Assembly (NCBI GenBank): GCA_964519985.1
Contig: CAZFMF010000008.1
Coordinates: 1 to 64,000 of the forward strand
Reading direction: 5' to 3'
Length of the DNA stretch: 64,000 nt
Source: JAIEOG01 sp964519985
GTDB lineage: Bacteria; Bdellovibrionota; FAC87; UBA2466
Shown here: positions 1-7,144 of the stretch, piece after piece
Numbering within the stretch: position 1 is the stretch's first letter
How the letters are laid out: every line of letters starts with the position of its first letter
Notes under the pieces: generated by a model
Seen by the model: the letters and a program-made list of their open reading frames with translations, nothing else
Database searches by the model: none
What the model was told of the DNA's origin: nothing
Position numbers and translations under genes: made by a program

Positions 1-228
1 TTCCTGGACGACAATCTGTTGTTCGATGAGCGGAATCGCACGCTTGGCGGTCTGCTCGCGGATGACGAACAGCGTCCCGACCCACCCGCACTCCACCTCC
101 ACGTCGTCGCGGGTGTACCGCGGGCAATGGACGGCGAGCCAGCCGCGGTAGAAAGACAGCATCGCCCGCCACTGGTCGGCGGTCAGGTAGGCGTGCAGGG
201 TGTCGGCGTCTTCGGGCGTCGCGGTCAT
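1..228 (-). CDS. Partial hypothetical protein, cut by the left window edge
   Basis: The first 76 residues can be read leftward from an ATG at 228 and the frame is still open at base 1. The start is supported by a GGGAG ribosome site six bases upstream and by a TTGACA/TAGAAA promoter about 35 bases above it. The sequence is rich in aromatic and charged residues (for example ADQWRAMLSFYRGWLAVHCP) and resembles no family I can name. No function is assigned. Confidence 0.6.
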   Translation of the reverse strand, partial: MTATPEDADTLHAYLTADQWRAMLSFYRGWLAVHCPRYTRDDVEVECGWVGTLFVIREQTAKRAIPLIEQQIVVQE

Positions 229-263
229 CTTCGGCTCCCGTTGGTGCTGTGTCCGACGCCATC

Positions 264-291
264 TTTCTACACCACTGCCGACATTTGTCAA
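264..291 (-). promoter_or_regulatory. Sigma70-type promoter for the left-edge gene
   Basis: On the minus strand TTGACA (286-291) is followed after 16 bases by TAGAAA (264-269). It is almost a copy of the promoter at 665-692, including AAT after the -35 box and the GTAGAAAG context, so the two genes probably share regulation. Confidence 0.65.
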
Positions 292-327
292 CAGCCATTC
301 CGAAATATCCTTAGCACTCGCGGCTGG

Positions 328-639
328 TCAGAACGCCTTCCGCAACGCGGCGACGAGAGACCTGCTGTGCTTGCACTGGTTCGGGGCGGCTCGCCGGTGG
401 GTCGCGTCCGGGCAGTCGCACAAGAACGTAGTACCGTGCCGGGTCAGCGTGAAGTACGCGAACTCGCCGGTCTTGGCGAGGTGCGTCAGCCGGTGCAGCC
501 GGTAGCCGTCCGGCCGCTCCTCTAGGTCGTACACCTGCTCGTCCCCGCCGGCCGGGGTGATCGAGAGCGTCCAGTTACCGTTCGGCTGCGGCGGGAGCCA
601 GCGGCAGTTACCGGTGGCGGCTTTGCTAGTGCGGGACAT
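328..639 (-). CDS. Small SWIM-type zinc-finger protein
   Basis: The 103-residue product ends in a C-x-C...C-x-H arrangement (C74, C76, C89, H91; FLCDCPDATHRRAAPNQCKH), the signature of SWIM zinc domains, which bind DNA or proteins. An upstream ATG at 660 is possible, but AGGAG lies six bases before the ATG at 639, so that start is preferred. It has its own promoter at 665-692. The role in the phage is unknown; a nucleic-acid-binding accessory factor is an inference from the fold alone. Confidence 0.7.
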   Translation of the reverse strand: MSRTSKAATGNCRWLPPQPNGNWTLSITPAGGDEQVYDLEERPDGYRLHRLTHLAKTGEFAYFTLTRHGTTFLCDCPDATHRRAAPNQCKHSRSLVAALRKAF

Positions 640-664
640 CGGCGGCTCCTCGGGCGACACCTTC

Positions 665-692
665 TTTCTACCCGACTGTCGGGATTTGTCAA
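665..692 (-). promoter_or_regulatory. Sigma70-type promoter with palindromic spacer
   Basis: Minus-strand TTGACA (687-692), a 16-base spacer and TAGAAA (665-670). The spacer contains CCCGACAGTCGGG, a 6-bp inverted repeat around one base, placed where a bound repressor would block polymerase. The promoter at 264-291 lacks the perfect dyad. Confidence 0.65.
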
Positions 693-719
693 CACCCCCG
701 ACCGGATTAGTACGCCGTT

Positions 720-932
720 TTACTCGGTGGCCATCCGGGCGAGGAAGCCCTCCACGTCGGCCGCGTCCATAACCCTCTCACCAGTGTTTAAACGATAGAC
801 ACGGATACAGGGCATACCGGGTAACTCCAGAAGCCCGCGGTGGGTGGCGTACTTCCCGGGTCCAGTCGCGGCATCCGGGATCGGGGACAGCTCCAGCTCG
901 GTCAGGGATCGCTCGATATCGTCGGGTGTCAT
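720..932 (-). CDS. Hypothetical protein, 70 residues
   Basis: Begins at an ATG (932) sharing bases with the stop of the upstream gene (TATGA), so translation is probably coupled. The product begins MTPDDIERSLTELELSPIP and ends with a short helical segment. No catalytic motif is visible. A longer frame to 1061 exists but would run inside the neighbour, so the overlap start is chosen. Confidence 0.6.
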   Translation of the reverse strand: MTPDDIERSLTELELSPIPDAATGPGKYATHRGLLELPGMPCIRVYRLNTGERVMDAADVEGFLARMATE

Positions 933-1378
933 AGGGTGTCCTCGGTGGTTGCGATGGATAGGGCTTTGAACAACTTCCGCACATCCGCCCGCGTCGGCCG
1001 CGGGTCCAGCTCGATAGACGCCAGCGTGTCGCCGCCGGTGTCGTAGGCTTCGAGCCACCACGAATTATCCACCGACGACCACAACAGGTACATCGCCGGC
1101 TCCTCGCCGTAGCTCTCGGTCACGCCCCGCTCCCATATCTTCCAGCCCAGCTCCACGGGCGTCACGTCACCGGACGGTAGGCCGCCGAGCGACCGGAGCC
1201 ATGCCTCGGACTGCTCGGTGACGGGTTCGCTACCGTCCGGAGGATTATCGCGGAGGTACGCCCGGGCGAGCACGAGCAGGTCCGCCACGCACTCGATCGA
1301 GGCGTTCTCCACGTCCACCCAGCCCGGTCCCACGAAGTCCCGGCACCGTTCGATCGCCGTCTGTAGATCGTTCGTCAT
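929..1378 (-). CDS. Hypothetical protein of a phage paralogue family (AxxWLxxxP)
   Basis: A 149-residue acidic protein. Its middle (ARAYLRDNPPDG, then EAWLRSLGGLP) matches the pattern in 1397-1861 (ARAWLAEHPHDG, DADWLLAAGG) and 34814-35164 (ATAWLKDNPRDN), so the three look like diverged paralogues. The second half is rich in tryptophan and tyrosine. I recognise no enzyme motif. It sits in a leftward operon between 1861 and 720. Confidence 0.65.
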   Translation of the reverse strand: MTNDLQTAIERCRDFVGPGWVDVENASIECVADLLVLARAYLRDNPPDGSEPVTEQSEAWLRSLGGLPSGDVTPVELGWKIWERGVTESYGEEPAMYLLWSSVDNSWWLEAYDTGGDTLASIELDPRPTRADVRKLFKALSIATTEDTL

Positions 1379-1396
1379 CGGATTCTCCGTTAGAGG

Positions 1397-1861
1397 TTAT
1401 GCAGGGCTCTTGACGCCGAGGCCGAGGCACAGGTGGCGGAACTGGTCCCGCGTAAGTTCCGGGCTCGACCCGAGGCAAGCACCGCCGTACTTGAGGAAGT
1501 ACGTCGCGGTGTACGTACCGTCCTCGTGCCCGCACCAGAGGTTCGTATACCAGACGAACGGCCCGTACTTGACCTTCGGCCACGTCTGGTGCCGGGCGTC
1601 GTCATCGAACGAGCGGCGGGTGTCATCGAGCTTGATCCCGCCCGCCGCGAGCAACCAGTCCGCATCGACCGGTAGTAGTCCGTCGTGAGGGTGTTCGGCG
1701 AGCCACGCCCGGGCTAGCTCCTCGCCTTCCGTCCAGTCCTCGGGCAATTCGTCCGCCTTGAAATTCCACCCGTGTTCCACCGCGATACGGTGTGACTCGT
1801 GGCGAGCGTCCCGTACCCGTAGCAGATACTCCGCGATAGCCCGCATCTCGTCCGTTGTCAT
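1397..1861 (-). CDS. Hypothetical protein of the same paralogue family
   Basis: First gene of the leftward operon 1861-720, with GGAGGG seven bases before the ATG. The 154 residues open with an MTTDEMRAIAEYLLRVRDA helix, close to MTHDELRTIATDLLNLEYA of 34814-35164, then the shared ARAWLAEHPHDG...DWLLAAGG block and a Trp/Tyr-rich tail. Function unknown. Confidence 0.65.
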   Translation of the reverse strand: MTTDEMRAIAEYLLRVRDARHESHRIAVEHGWNFKADELPEDWTEGEELARAWLAEHPHDGLLPVDADWLLAAGGIKLDDTRRSFDDDARHQTWPKVKYGPFVWYTNLWCGHEDGTYTATYFLKYGGACLGSSPELTRDQFRHLCLGLGVKSPA

Positions 1862-1908
1862 GAAACCCTCCGTATAAGAGGCGTAGCCCGGTCCGGTGTA
1901 CGTACTCC

Positions 1909-1922
1909 GTACTCCGGAGTAC
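1909..1922. promoter_or_regulatory. 14-bp perfect palindrome upstream of the 1861-720 operon
   Basis: GTACTCCGGAGTAC is a perfect palindrome, preceded directly by a further GTACTCC half-site (1902-1908). It lies about 30 bases upstream of a leftward TTATAC box at about 1873-1878, a plausible repressor site for this operon. Confidence 0.4.
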
Positions 1923-1949
1923 GAGGCGGGTGGTCAGTTCGTAGCCAGT

Positions 1950-2429
1950 TCAGATCGTCACGTCCGTCCACCGCCACTTATCGCGGGCGACCCGGCAGCC
2001 CTTCGGCACCCAGCTAGCCCGCTCCTGCCGCTTGATCCGCACGTTGGTATTACCAGCCGCGATCAGGCCGGCGGCGATGCTGCGGGCGGCGGCCTCGTCC
2101 GTGGCGTTGAAATTATTAACGCCGTTCTCGCCGACCCACGCCCCGGTCGGGTGATCGCAGTACACCCCGTAGGTCGTGATAACCCAGTCCGTCTCGGCCG
2201 GTCCCGAGAGCGGTCGCGGAGTATACTCCGCCTCCCGGCACAGGTCGGCGAGCCGGACCGATGAGTCGATACCGCGGCCCGACCCGATACGGACGAGACC
2301 GGCACAGGTCTTATCCCAGTCCACGCGGGCTCGCTTCTCGCCGACGTGGGTAACAGTGCCGACGACTTTGCGGCGGAGGTTCCGGCGGCACACGCGATCG
2401 CCGACGGTAAGAGCGGGGATGGTGGTCAT
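1950..2429 (-). CDS. Hypothetical protein with SH3/KOW-like N-terminus
   Basis: A 159-residue protein with CCGGAG six bases before the ATG. Residues 5-35 (ALTVGDRVCRRN, GTVTHVGEKRARVDW) follow the strand-turn pattern of small SH3-like or KOW barrels, also seen in 7560-7769 and 11592-12149. The remainder is mixed alpha/beta with no visible catalytic motif. Separated from the downstream operon by about 90 bases, so it is probably its own unit. Confidence 0.6.
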   Translation of the reverse strand: MTTIPALTVGDRVCRRNLRRKVVGTVTHVGEKRARVDWDKTCAGLVRIGSGRGIDSSVRLADLCREAEYTPRPLSGPAETDWVITTYGVYCDHPTGAWVGENGVNNFNATDEAAARSIAAGLIAAGNTNVRIKRQERASWVPKGCRVARDKWRWTDVTI

Positions 2430-2513
2430 CGTGGACTCCGGTAGGTGGTCAGTTCTGATCCAGTTTGGATTATCGGCACTTGGGCGGTCGATTCTTACCG
2501 TGGCGGTAGCTTG

Positions 2514-2720
2514 CTATGTCTTCCGGGCGGTCGGGTTCGTCGCCGTCCGCTGTAGTGAGGGGATCGCCAACCAGCGGATGTACTGCTGCACCGACATGCC
2601 GCTAGCTTTCGCGTCAGCCTCTACCTCGGCGTACTCATCCGCGGTAGCCCACCACTTGCGGGCGATAGCACTGGCCGGCTTTTGACGCGGACGGCCGGGC
2701 AGACGGACAGGTTTCGGCAT
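2514..2720 (-). CDS. Small ribbon-helix-helix-like protein with MPKPV start
   Basis: 68 residues. After the MPKPV start comes ARKWWATADEYAEVEADA...GMSVQQYIRWLA, a strand followed by two helices, as in ribbon-helix-helix DNA-binding proteins. The same module (ERKWWASDDEYEIAERKA...LCVETYIRKILI) forms the C-terminus of 3288-3893. GAAGGGG precedes the ATG and a minus-strand promoter lies at 2780-2807. Probably a DNA-binding regulator. Confidence 0.65.
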   Translation of the reverse strand: MPKPVRLPGRPRQKPASAIARKWWATADEYAEVEADAKASGMSVQQYIRWLAIPSLQRTATNPTARKT

Positions 2721-2779
2721 TGAAATCCCCTTCTACGGGCGGCTAGAACGAGTTATAGGGACATCTACCACCTACGAAC

Positions 2780-2807
2780 AGTGTACACCAAGCCCGTCCG
2801 AAGGCAA
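2780..2807 (-). promoter_or_regulatory. Putative leftward promoter
   Basis: On the minus strand TTGCCT (2802-2807), 16 bases, TACACT (2780-2785), about 55 bases above the ATG of 2514-2720. Confidence 0.4.
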
Positions 2808-3218
2808 GTAGCTGTCACCTTTTTCTTTGAAATCACCATCTACTCCGGGCATTTCGTGGTCGTTTCAGCCGTCTCGTCGCGGTAATTCGCCGCGGTAGAG
2901 CGGTCGGTGTGGCGGCATTACCTCGGCAATGTGTCCCGTCGGAAGGTGTAGTTGGACACTTTGTTACCACACATACTCGTACCTGGGTACAGGTATCACC
3001 CCCGCCATTCGCGTTATACGGCCCGTAGACGGCCTCGGAGCCCTCCGGGAGCCTTCGGACGGCCCGGTGGACGATCGTGGCGTGGCGTGCGACGTGGCGA
3101 ACGGGCGGGGCGGTCCCGGGCGACGGGTCGAAGGCAGGTCATTCGGGGTAGGTGGGTCAGTCGCGGCGAGGCGGTCGTGAGGCGGCTCGGAACGATTTTG
3201 GGAATTCCGGGCGGGAGG
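2808..3218. other. Intergenic stretch without a supportable gene
   Basis: About 410 bases separate the small leftward gene from the terminator-like repeat of its neighbour. Open frames on both strands are low-complexity arginine/proline products without ribosome sites. Short palindromes occur (GTACCTGGGTAC near 2980) but no tRNA, clear promoter or repeat array. Confidence 0.5.
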
Positions 3219-3237
3219 GGTCAAACTGGGCTTGACC
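3219..3237. promoter_or_regulatory. Inverted repeat made of two divergent TTGACC boxes
   Basis: GGTCAA-N7-TTGACC is a perfect 6-bp inverted repeat. The rightward TTGACC (3232-3237) is followed after 18 bases by TAGGTT. A regulator-binding dyad or weak rightward promoter is possible. Confidence 0.3.
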
Positions 3238-3263
3238 AACCCCCTACCTAGTAGGTAGGTTGG
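3236..3263 (-). terminator. Terminator-like hairpin after the leftward GIY-YIG gene
   Basis: CCAACC (3236-3241) pairs with GGTTGG (3258-3263), with further pairing TACC/GGTA inside. It lies about 25 bases past the stop of the leftward gene at 3288. No T-run follows, so the terminator call is tentative. Confidence 0.35.
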
Positions 3264-3287
3264 TAGTGGCTAAAGGAGGTATGATGC

Positions 3288-3893
3288 TTATCCGGAGATT
3301 AGAATCTTCCGGATGTACGTCTCGACGCACAGCCCCTCTTTCGCCGCCTTTCGTTCCGCAATTTCGTACTCGTCGTCGCTTGCCCACCACTTCCGCTCCT
3401 TCGCGTCCGCCGGGCACGGCGGACTCCAACCCCGCTTCTTCCGACCGCCCCGGCGTTTCTTGAACGTCAGGGTCGTCACCAGCGGCTTGCGGTAACAGAG
3501 CGACGTGATGCTTTCCGGCAACTCGTCCAGCGAGTGCGCCTCGCCGATCGAAAGGATGGTCTGTATGTCGTTCGTGTCGAGCCGGAACCACTCGCCCGTG
3601 TCGCGTTTATGGCTGTACGCGGTGTGAAGATACCGCTCCAGCCACACCGCGTTACTGGTCCGCACGCGACCGAGCACGGTAGGATCGCCGGGCATCAGGC
3701 ACATCCCTTTCAACCGCTTGTCCGGGTTCTTCGAGCGGCCGATCCGGTGACAGCCCGCGAGCGGGCCGATGACGTAGACGTACTCGGCGGGACCGGTCCA
3801 CCGGCGAGTAGGGCGAGGCGGTTGGTTCGTGACCGCGGGGACAGGAGCGGGCTTGGTAGCGATAGCGTCGGTGATGTAAACTGGCTTCGGCAT
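3288..3893 (-). CDS. GIY-YIG-superfamily (T5orf172/MUG113-like) nuclease with RHH tail
   Basis: The 201-residue protein starts MPKPVYITDA. Residues 38-112 (YVYVIGPLAGCHRIGRSKNP...RLKGM...LERYLHTAYSHKR) fit the T5orf172/MUG113 branch of the GIY-YIG fold: a YVYVIG strand, then IGRSKNPDKR, then a helix with an E-x-x-LH motif. A basic linker (KKRRGGRKKRG) leads to a C-terminal ribbon-helix-helix module shared with 2514-2720. GGGAGGAGG precedes the ATG. It faces the Cro-like gene across an operator region. Could be a mobile nuclease or a nucleic-acid-binding regulator. Confidence 0.7.
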   Translation of the reverse strand: MPKPVYITDAIATKPAPVPAVTNQPPRPTRRWTGPAEYVYVIGPLAGCHRIGRSKNPDKRLKGMCLMPGDPTVLGRVRTSNAVWLERYLHTAYSHKRDTGEWFRLDTNDIQTILSIGEAHSLDELPESITSLCYRKPLVTTLTFKKRRGGRKKRGWSPPCPADAKERKWWASDDEYEIAERKAAKEGLCVETYIRKILISG

Positions 3894-3914
3894 TCGTAAG
3901 TACCTCCTCCCAAC

Positions 3915-3943
3915 ACGTTAGCTGTCCCGCCTCACCGGGACAA
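3915..3943 (-). promoter_or_regulatory. Leftward promoter of the GIY-YIG/RHH gene
   Basis: Minus-strand TTGTCC (3938-3943), 17 bases, TAACGT (3915-3920). The dyad operator at 3923-3942 falls inside it, so a protein bound there would silence leftward transcription. Confidence 0.5.
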
Positions 3944-3959
3944 GCCATTTCTCGGGACA
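3923..3959. promoter_or_regulatory. Operator: TGTCCCG-N6-CGGGACA plus a third half-site
   Basis: A 7-bp inverted repeat (3923-3929 and 3936-3942) with a six-base spacer, followed by another CGGGACA at 3953-3959. It sits between the divergent genes at 3893 and 3999, the second of which encodes a Cro-like helix-turn-helix protein that is the obvious candidate to bind it. Confidence 0.6.
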
Positions 3960-3998
3960 CCCCTCCTCTCCCGACATTCCGCGGTGTAAAGTACGGTC

Positions 3999-4202
3999 AT
4001 GACCAGTCACCAGCTCCGAGCCGCGATTAATAAACACATCCGCGACCGCGGTCTTACCGTGGGGGCCGCCGCGAGACTATCGGGCGTGTCGGACCAGACC
4101 GTCCGGGATTATCTTTCGGGAAAGAACGACACGTCCGCGGAAACTATCCTCAAGATTGTTGAAGCCGTGGGGCTTACGGTCATCCTCGCGGAATCGACGT
4201 GA
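3999..4202 (+). CDS. Cro/XRE-type helix-turn-helix regulator
   Basis: 67 residues forming one compact helix-turn-helix domain (LTVGAAARLSGVSDQTVRDY, about residues 19-38), the size of small phage Cro proteins. A TAAAGT box (3987-3992) ends seven bases before the ATG and there is no ribosome site, so the message may be leaderless. The operator repeats just upstream suggest it regulates itself and the leftward block. Confidence 0.75.
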   Translation: MTSHQLRAAINKHIRDRGLTVGAAARLSGVSDQTVRDYLSGKNDTSAETILKIVEAVGLTVILAEST

Positions 4203-4209
4203 ACTAGTC

Positions 4210-4238
4210 TTGTCACTCCCGGCCCACCGGGATATACT
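4210..4238 (+). promoter_or_regulatory. Rightward sigma70-type promoter
   Basis: TTGTCA (4210-4215), 17 bases, TATACT (4233-4238), 32 bases before the ATG of the HNH-like gene; it could drive the whole queE-queC-dpdA region. Confidence 0.6.
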
Positions 4239-4270
4239 CCGGGTACGTCATTTCCACCCCGGAGCCAACC

Positions 4271-4723
4271 ATGCCCGCCGCTACCAAGCCCCGCCCGAAG
4301 TCGTGCCTATGGCACCGGTGGGGGCAAACCAACTGGGGGTCCGCCACCTTCACCGGGAAGAACGGCGAGCAGGTCCGGTACAACGTGTGCAAGGGCTGTT
4401 TCTACCGGCTGACTCGGCCGTACACCGCCGACCCCAGGTGTCGGCTGTGGGCACAGGCGTTGGAGCGGGCACACCACGCGGGGGTCGCGTTCGACCTTTC
4501 GCTGAACGACATTACCGTCTCGGACACCTGCGAAGTGTCGGGCGTGCCGCTCGTCCACCGGTGGTGGTACTCTCTCAGCAAGGACGACACCAGCAACTAC
4601 GCCGTCCTCGACCCGATCGACCCGGAGCAGGGCTACGTGGCGGGTAACGTGCGGTGCGTGAGCCGAGAAGCCGCAGGACTACCGTCGGTAGTACCTACCC
4701 TTACCGGAGAGACCCAGTGCTAA
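4271..4723 (+). CDS. HNH-like endonuclease (small)
   Basis: 150 residues. The N-terminal half has cysteine pairs (CLWH, CKGC); the C-terminal half carries VLDPIDPEQGYVAGNVRCVS, the loop-strand-helix segment typical of phage HNH enzymes (LDRIDxxKGYxxxNV). The canonical HNH histidine pair is not obvious, so activity is uncertain. It may be a free-standing homing endonuclease or a degraded one. It overlaps the next gene by seven bases. Confidence 0.5.
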   Translation: MPAATKPRPKSCLWHRWGQTNWGSATFTGKNGEQVRYNVCKGCFYRLTRPYTADPRCRLWAQALERAHHAGVAFDLSLNDITVSDTCEVSGVPLVHRWWYSLSKDDTSNYAVLDPIDPEQGYVAGNVRCVSREAAGLPSVVPTLTGETQC

Positions 4724-4959
4724 TCTTCGACCACTTCCCGGACCGGTGTAAGGCGGTAGGGTTCGCCTCGCACGTCCGGGCTACGACGGGCCGGGACGCC
4801 CGGGTCTATAACTCGCAGGACGAGTCGAACGCGGTGGACCCGTACCCGTTCGTGCTGACGCCGCCGATCGTGCTGGTGCCGCGGGCGGGGAGTAATGCCG
4901 TCGATGACGCGGTCGAGATGGCGGCGTACCGGTTCGGCGGGGAGTTCGCCGGGACGTGA
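4717..4959 (+). CDS. Hypothetical protein, 80 residues
   Basis: Starts at a GTG (4717) with GGAGA six bases upstream, sharing bases with the stop of the preceding gene. The product (start LIFDHFPDRCKAVGFASHV) is compact with a proline/valine-rich second half. No family recognised. It precedes the deazaguanine genes and may belong to their operon. Confidence 0.6.
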   Translation: MLIFDHFPDRCKAVGFASHVRATTGRDARVYNSQDESNAVDPYPFVLTPPIVLVPRAGSNAVDDAVEMAAYRFGGEFAGT

Positions 4960-4994
4960 GCGGGGTATACTCGCGGCAGTAACCAGGAGATATC

Positions 4995-5612
4995 GTGTCA
5001 ACGACGTACCCACTCGCCCGCGACGGCGTGTTTATGACCGTTCAGGGGGAAGGACTTTTACTCGGCGAACCTACCGTGTTCGTCCGCCTCGGGGGATGTC
5101 CCGTCGGCTGTAAAGAGTGTGACACGGACTACACCACGGTCGAACGGGCCGACGCTACCGAGATCGCCCGGCGGGCGGCGGCGGTCGCGTCGTCCGGATG
5201 TAAGTGGGTGTGGATCACCGGCGGCGAGCCAGCGGTTTATGACCTACGAGAGTTGTGCGCCACAATTCGCCGGGGCGGTTTCCGGATCGCGGTAGCGACG
5301 AGCGGCGTGCGAGAGATCGGTCCGCTGGGGTCGGCGGCGGGCGGTCCCGACTTCCTCTCGGTGAGCCCGCACCGGCTGGACGATAGCTGGGTGGTCCGGC
5401 GGGGCGACCAAGTTAACGTCGTGCCCGGGCTGAACGGGCTGACGTTAGCGGCCGTGGAAGCTGCTGACAACGAGAGGCATTTCGCCGGGTTTCCGACGCG
5501 ATTCATGACGCCGCTGTACGGGACGGACCCGGCAGCCGTGACCGCGTGGGTGTTGCGGCGGCCGGGGTGGCGAGTAGGGCACCAAGCACACCGGTGTTGG
5601 GGAGTCGCGTGA
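4995..5612 (+). CDS. queE: 7-carboxy-7-deazaguanine synthase (QueE-like radical SAM enzyme)
   Basis: QueE turns carboxy-tetrahydropterin into 7-carboxy-7-deazaguanine, the committed step to preQ0. The 205-residue frame has the family's TVQGEG motif (residues 15-20), the radical-SAM cysteines C35, C39 and C42 (CPVGCKEC) and the ITGGEP strand. Start is GTG 4995 with AGGAGA upstream. It overlaps queC by four bases (GTGA), so the two are co-translated. Length and motifs match compact bacterial and phage QueE. FolE and QueD are not seen here and are presumably supplied by the host or lie outside the window. Confidence 0.9.
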   Translation: MSTTYPLARDGVFMTVQGEGLLLGEPTVFVRLGGCPVGCKECDTDYTTVERADATEIARRAAAVASSGCKWVWITGGEPAVYDLRELCATIRRGGFRIAVATSGVREIGPLGSAAGGPDFLSVSPHRLDDSWVVRRGDQVNVVPGLNGLTLAAVEAADNERHFAGFPTRFMTPLYGTDPAAVTAWVLRRPGWRVGHQAHRCWGVA

Positions 5613-6259
5613 AGACCGTACTACTCTTGTCGGGCGGCCTCGACTCGACCGTACTCCTCGGCGAGTTATTAGCGGCGGGCGATAACGCCCGGTGCGTGTC
5701 GGTCCGGTACGGTCAGCGGCACGCCCGGGAGGTAACGGCGGCGGCGGCCGTGGCGGTGTACTACGGAGTGCCGCACGAGGTGGTCGAGTTGCCGGCGGCG
5801 GTGTTAGCGGGGTCGGCGTTGACCGGCGGCGGCCCGGTCCCGCACGGGCACTACGAGGCCGAGTCGATGCGGGCGACAGTGGTGCCGAACCGCAACATGC
5901 TGTTCCTCGCCGTGGCGGGGGCGGTCGCGGTCCGGGAGGGGTGTGACCGAGTAGCATACGCCGCCCACGCCGGGGACCACGCGGTCTACCCCGATTGCCG
6001 GCCGGCGTTCGCGGACGCCATGCGGAAGGCGTTAGACCTGTGCGACTACAACCCGGTGGGGTTGTACGCGGCGTACATCCGGCTGACGAAGGCCGATGTC
6101 GTCACGCTCGGGGCGGAACGTAGCGTACCGTTCGGGCTAACGTGGAGTTGCTACGAGGGCGGGGCGGTTCACTGCGGAAAGTGCGGGGCTTGCGGTGAGC
6201 GGCGGTGGGCGTTCGAGGCGGCGGCCGTCCCCGACCCGACGGAGTACGCCGCGTGCTGA
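5609..6259 (+). CDS. queC: 7-cyano-7-deazaguanine (preQ0) synthase QueC
   Basis: QueC uses ATP and ammonia to turn 7-carboxy-7-deazaguanine into preQ0. The 216-residue product opens with the PP-loop SGGLDST (residues 8-14), has the RATVVPNRNM segment and ends in the zinc cysteines (CYEGGAVHCGKCGACGER). The GTG at 5609 has GGGGAG upstream and overlaps queE; queC in turn overlaps dpdA. No domain fusion is seen. Complete by motif content. Confidence 0.93.
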   Translation: MKTVLLLSGGLDSTVLLGELLAAGDNARCVSVRYGQRHAREVTAAAAVAVYYGVPHEVVELPAAVLAGSALTGGGPVPHGHYEAESMRATVVPNRNMLFLAVAGAVAVREGCDRVAYAAHAGDHAVYPDCRPAFADAMRKALDLCDYNPVGLYAAYIRLTKADVVTLGAERSVPFGLTWSCYEGGAVHCGKCGACGERRWAFEAAAVPDPTEYAAC

Positions 6260-7131
6260 GCCGGACCGCGGTGCGGCTCTACGTCGGGATGGATAACGGG
6301 AAAATTCAGGGCCGCCGGTTTAATCTGACCGGCCCGCGGATGTTTAACGGGCAGTACGGGCCGCTCTCCCGGTTCACGCCGGCTGAGGTAGAGCAAGTGG
6401 ACGGGTGGTGCGACTCGGGGGCGTTCAACGACGCCCCGGAGGACCGGCTGAGCCCGGAGGGGGCGTTGGCCCGCCAGCTGGTGTGGGAGGTTAACGCGGC
6501 CGACCGGTGGGGGTGCGAGTACCGACACAACGCCCTCGTGAGCTACGACCTGTTGATAGACGAGAAGTGGGTGGGCGGCAAGAAGCGGAAGGAACGGTGG
6601 TCCGTGGCGGAGGCGGACCGGGCGGTGCGGGTGACGGTGGACGCCGCCGCCTACCTCGCCTTGCAGCGGGTCCGGGTCGCCCCCCGGACGCTGGTGTTGG
6701 CGTGTCAGGGGGTGGACGCGGCCCAGTACGCGGAGTGCGCGGCAGGGGTGTTATCTCACTGCAAGCCGGGCGACGTATTCGGGCTGGGCGGGTGGTGTAT
6801 TCTCGGGGTGCAGCGGGGGTGGCTCCCGACGTTCTGGGCGGCGATGCGGCGGACACTCCCGCTTGTGGCGGCGGCGGGGTTAACCCGGGTCCATATCTTC
6901 GGCGTGATGTGGCAAGTGGCGTTGGGCGGGCTGGTGTGGCTCGCAGACCTACACGGACTGACCGTCTCGACGGACTCAAAGAAGCCGGCGGCGGATTGTA
7001 CGTGGCTGGGCGACGAGAAGGCGAAGAAAGCCGGACGGCGGATGCCGACGTGGGAACAGAACTGCGAGTGGTGGCGGAAGACGCTGGCCGACTTACGCTC
7101 CTCGACGTACTACCGAGAACCTCCGGAATAA
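6253..7131 (+). CDS. dpdA: DpdA-like DNA transglycosylase (deazaguanine insertion)
   Basis: DpdA is the DNA-directed relative of tRNA-guanine transglycosylase that swaps guanine in DNA for preQ0 or derivatives. This 292-residue protein has blocks WCDSGAFND (52-60), SYDLLIDE, VLACQGVDA and FGLGGWC (176-182), matching the TIM-barrel order of the TGT superfamily. The last gene of a coupled queE-queC-dpdA set, it starts at a GTG overlapping queC. No preQ0-reducing or amidotransferase gene follows, so dpreQ0 is the simplest predicted modification. A tRNA enzyme is less likely in this context. Confidence 0.82.
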   Translation: MLSRTAVRLYVGMDNGKIQGRRFNLTGPRMFNGQYGPLSRFTPAEVEQVDGWCDSGAFNDAPEDRLSPEGALARQLVWEVNAADRWGCEYRHNALVSYDLLIDEKWVGGKKRKERWSVAEADRAVRVTVDAAAYLALQRVRVAPRTLVLACQGVDAAQYAECAAGVLSHCKPGDVFGLGGWCILGVQRGWLPTFWAAMRRTLPLVAAAGLTRVHIFGVMWQVALGGLVWLADLHGLTVSTDSKKPAADCTWLGDEKAKKAGRRMPTWEQNCEWWRKTLADLRSSTYYREPPE

Positions 7132-7144
7132 TCCGCCCGCGGTG

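Noticed and set aside
2929..3239. Open frames of 83-99 residues on both strands in the left intergenic stretch
   Set aside because: Proline/arginine-rich, mutually overlapping, no start signals.
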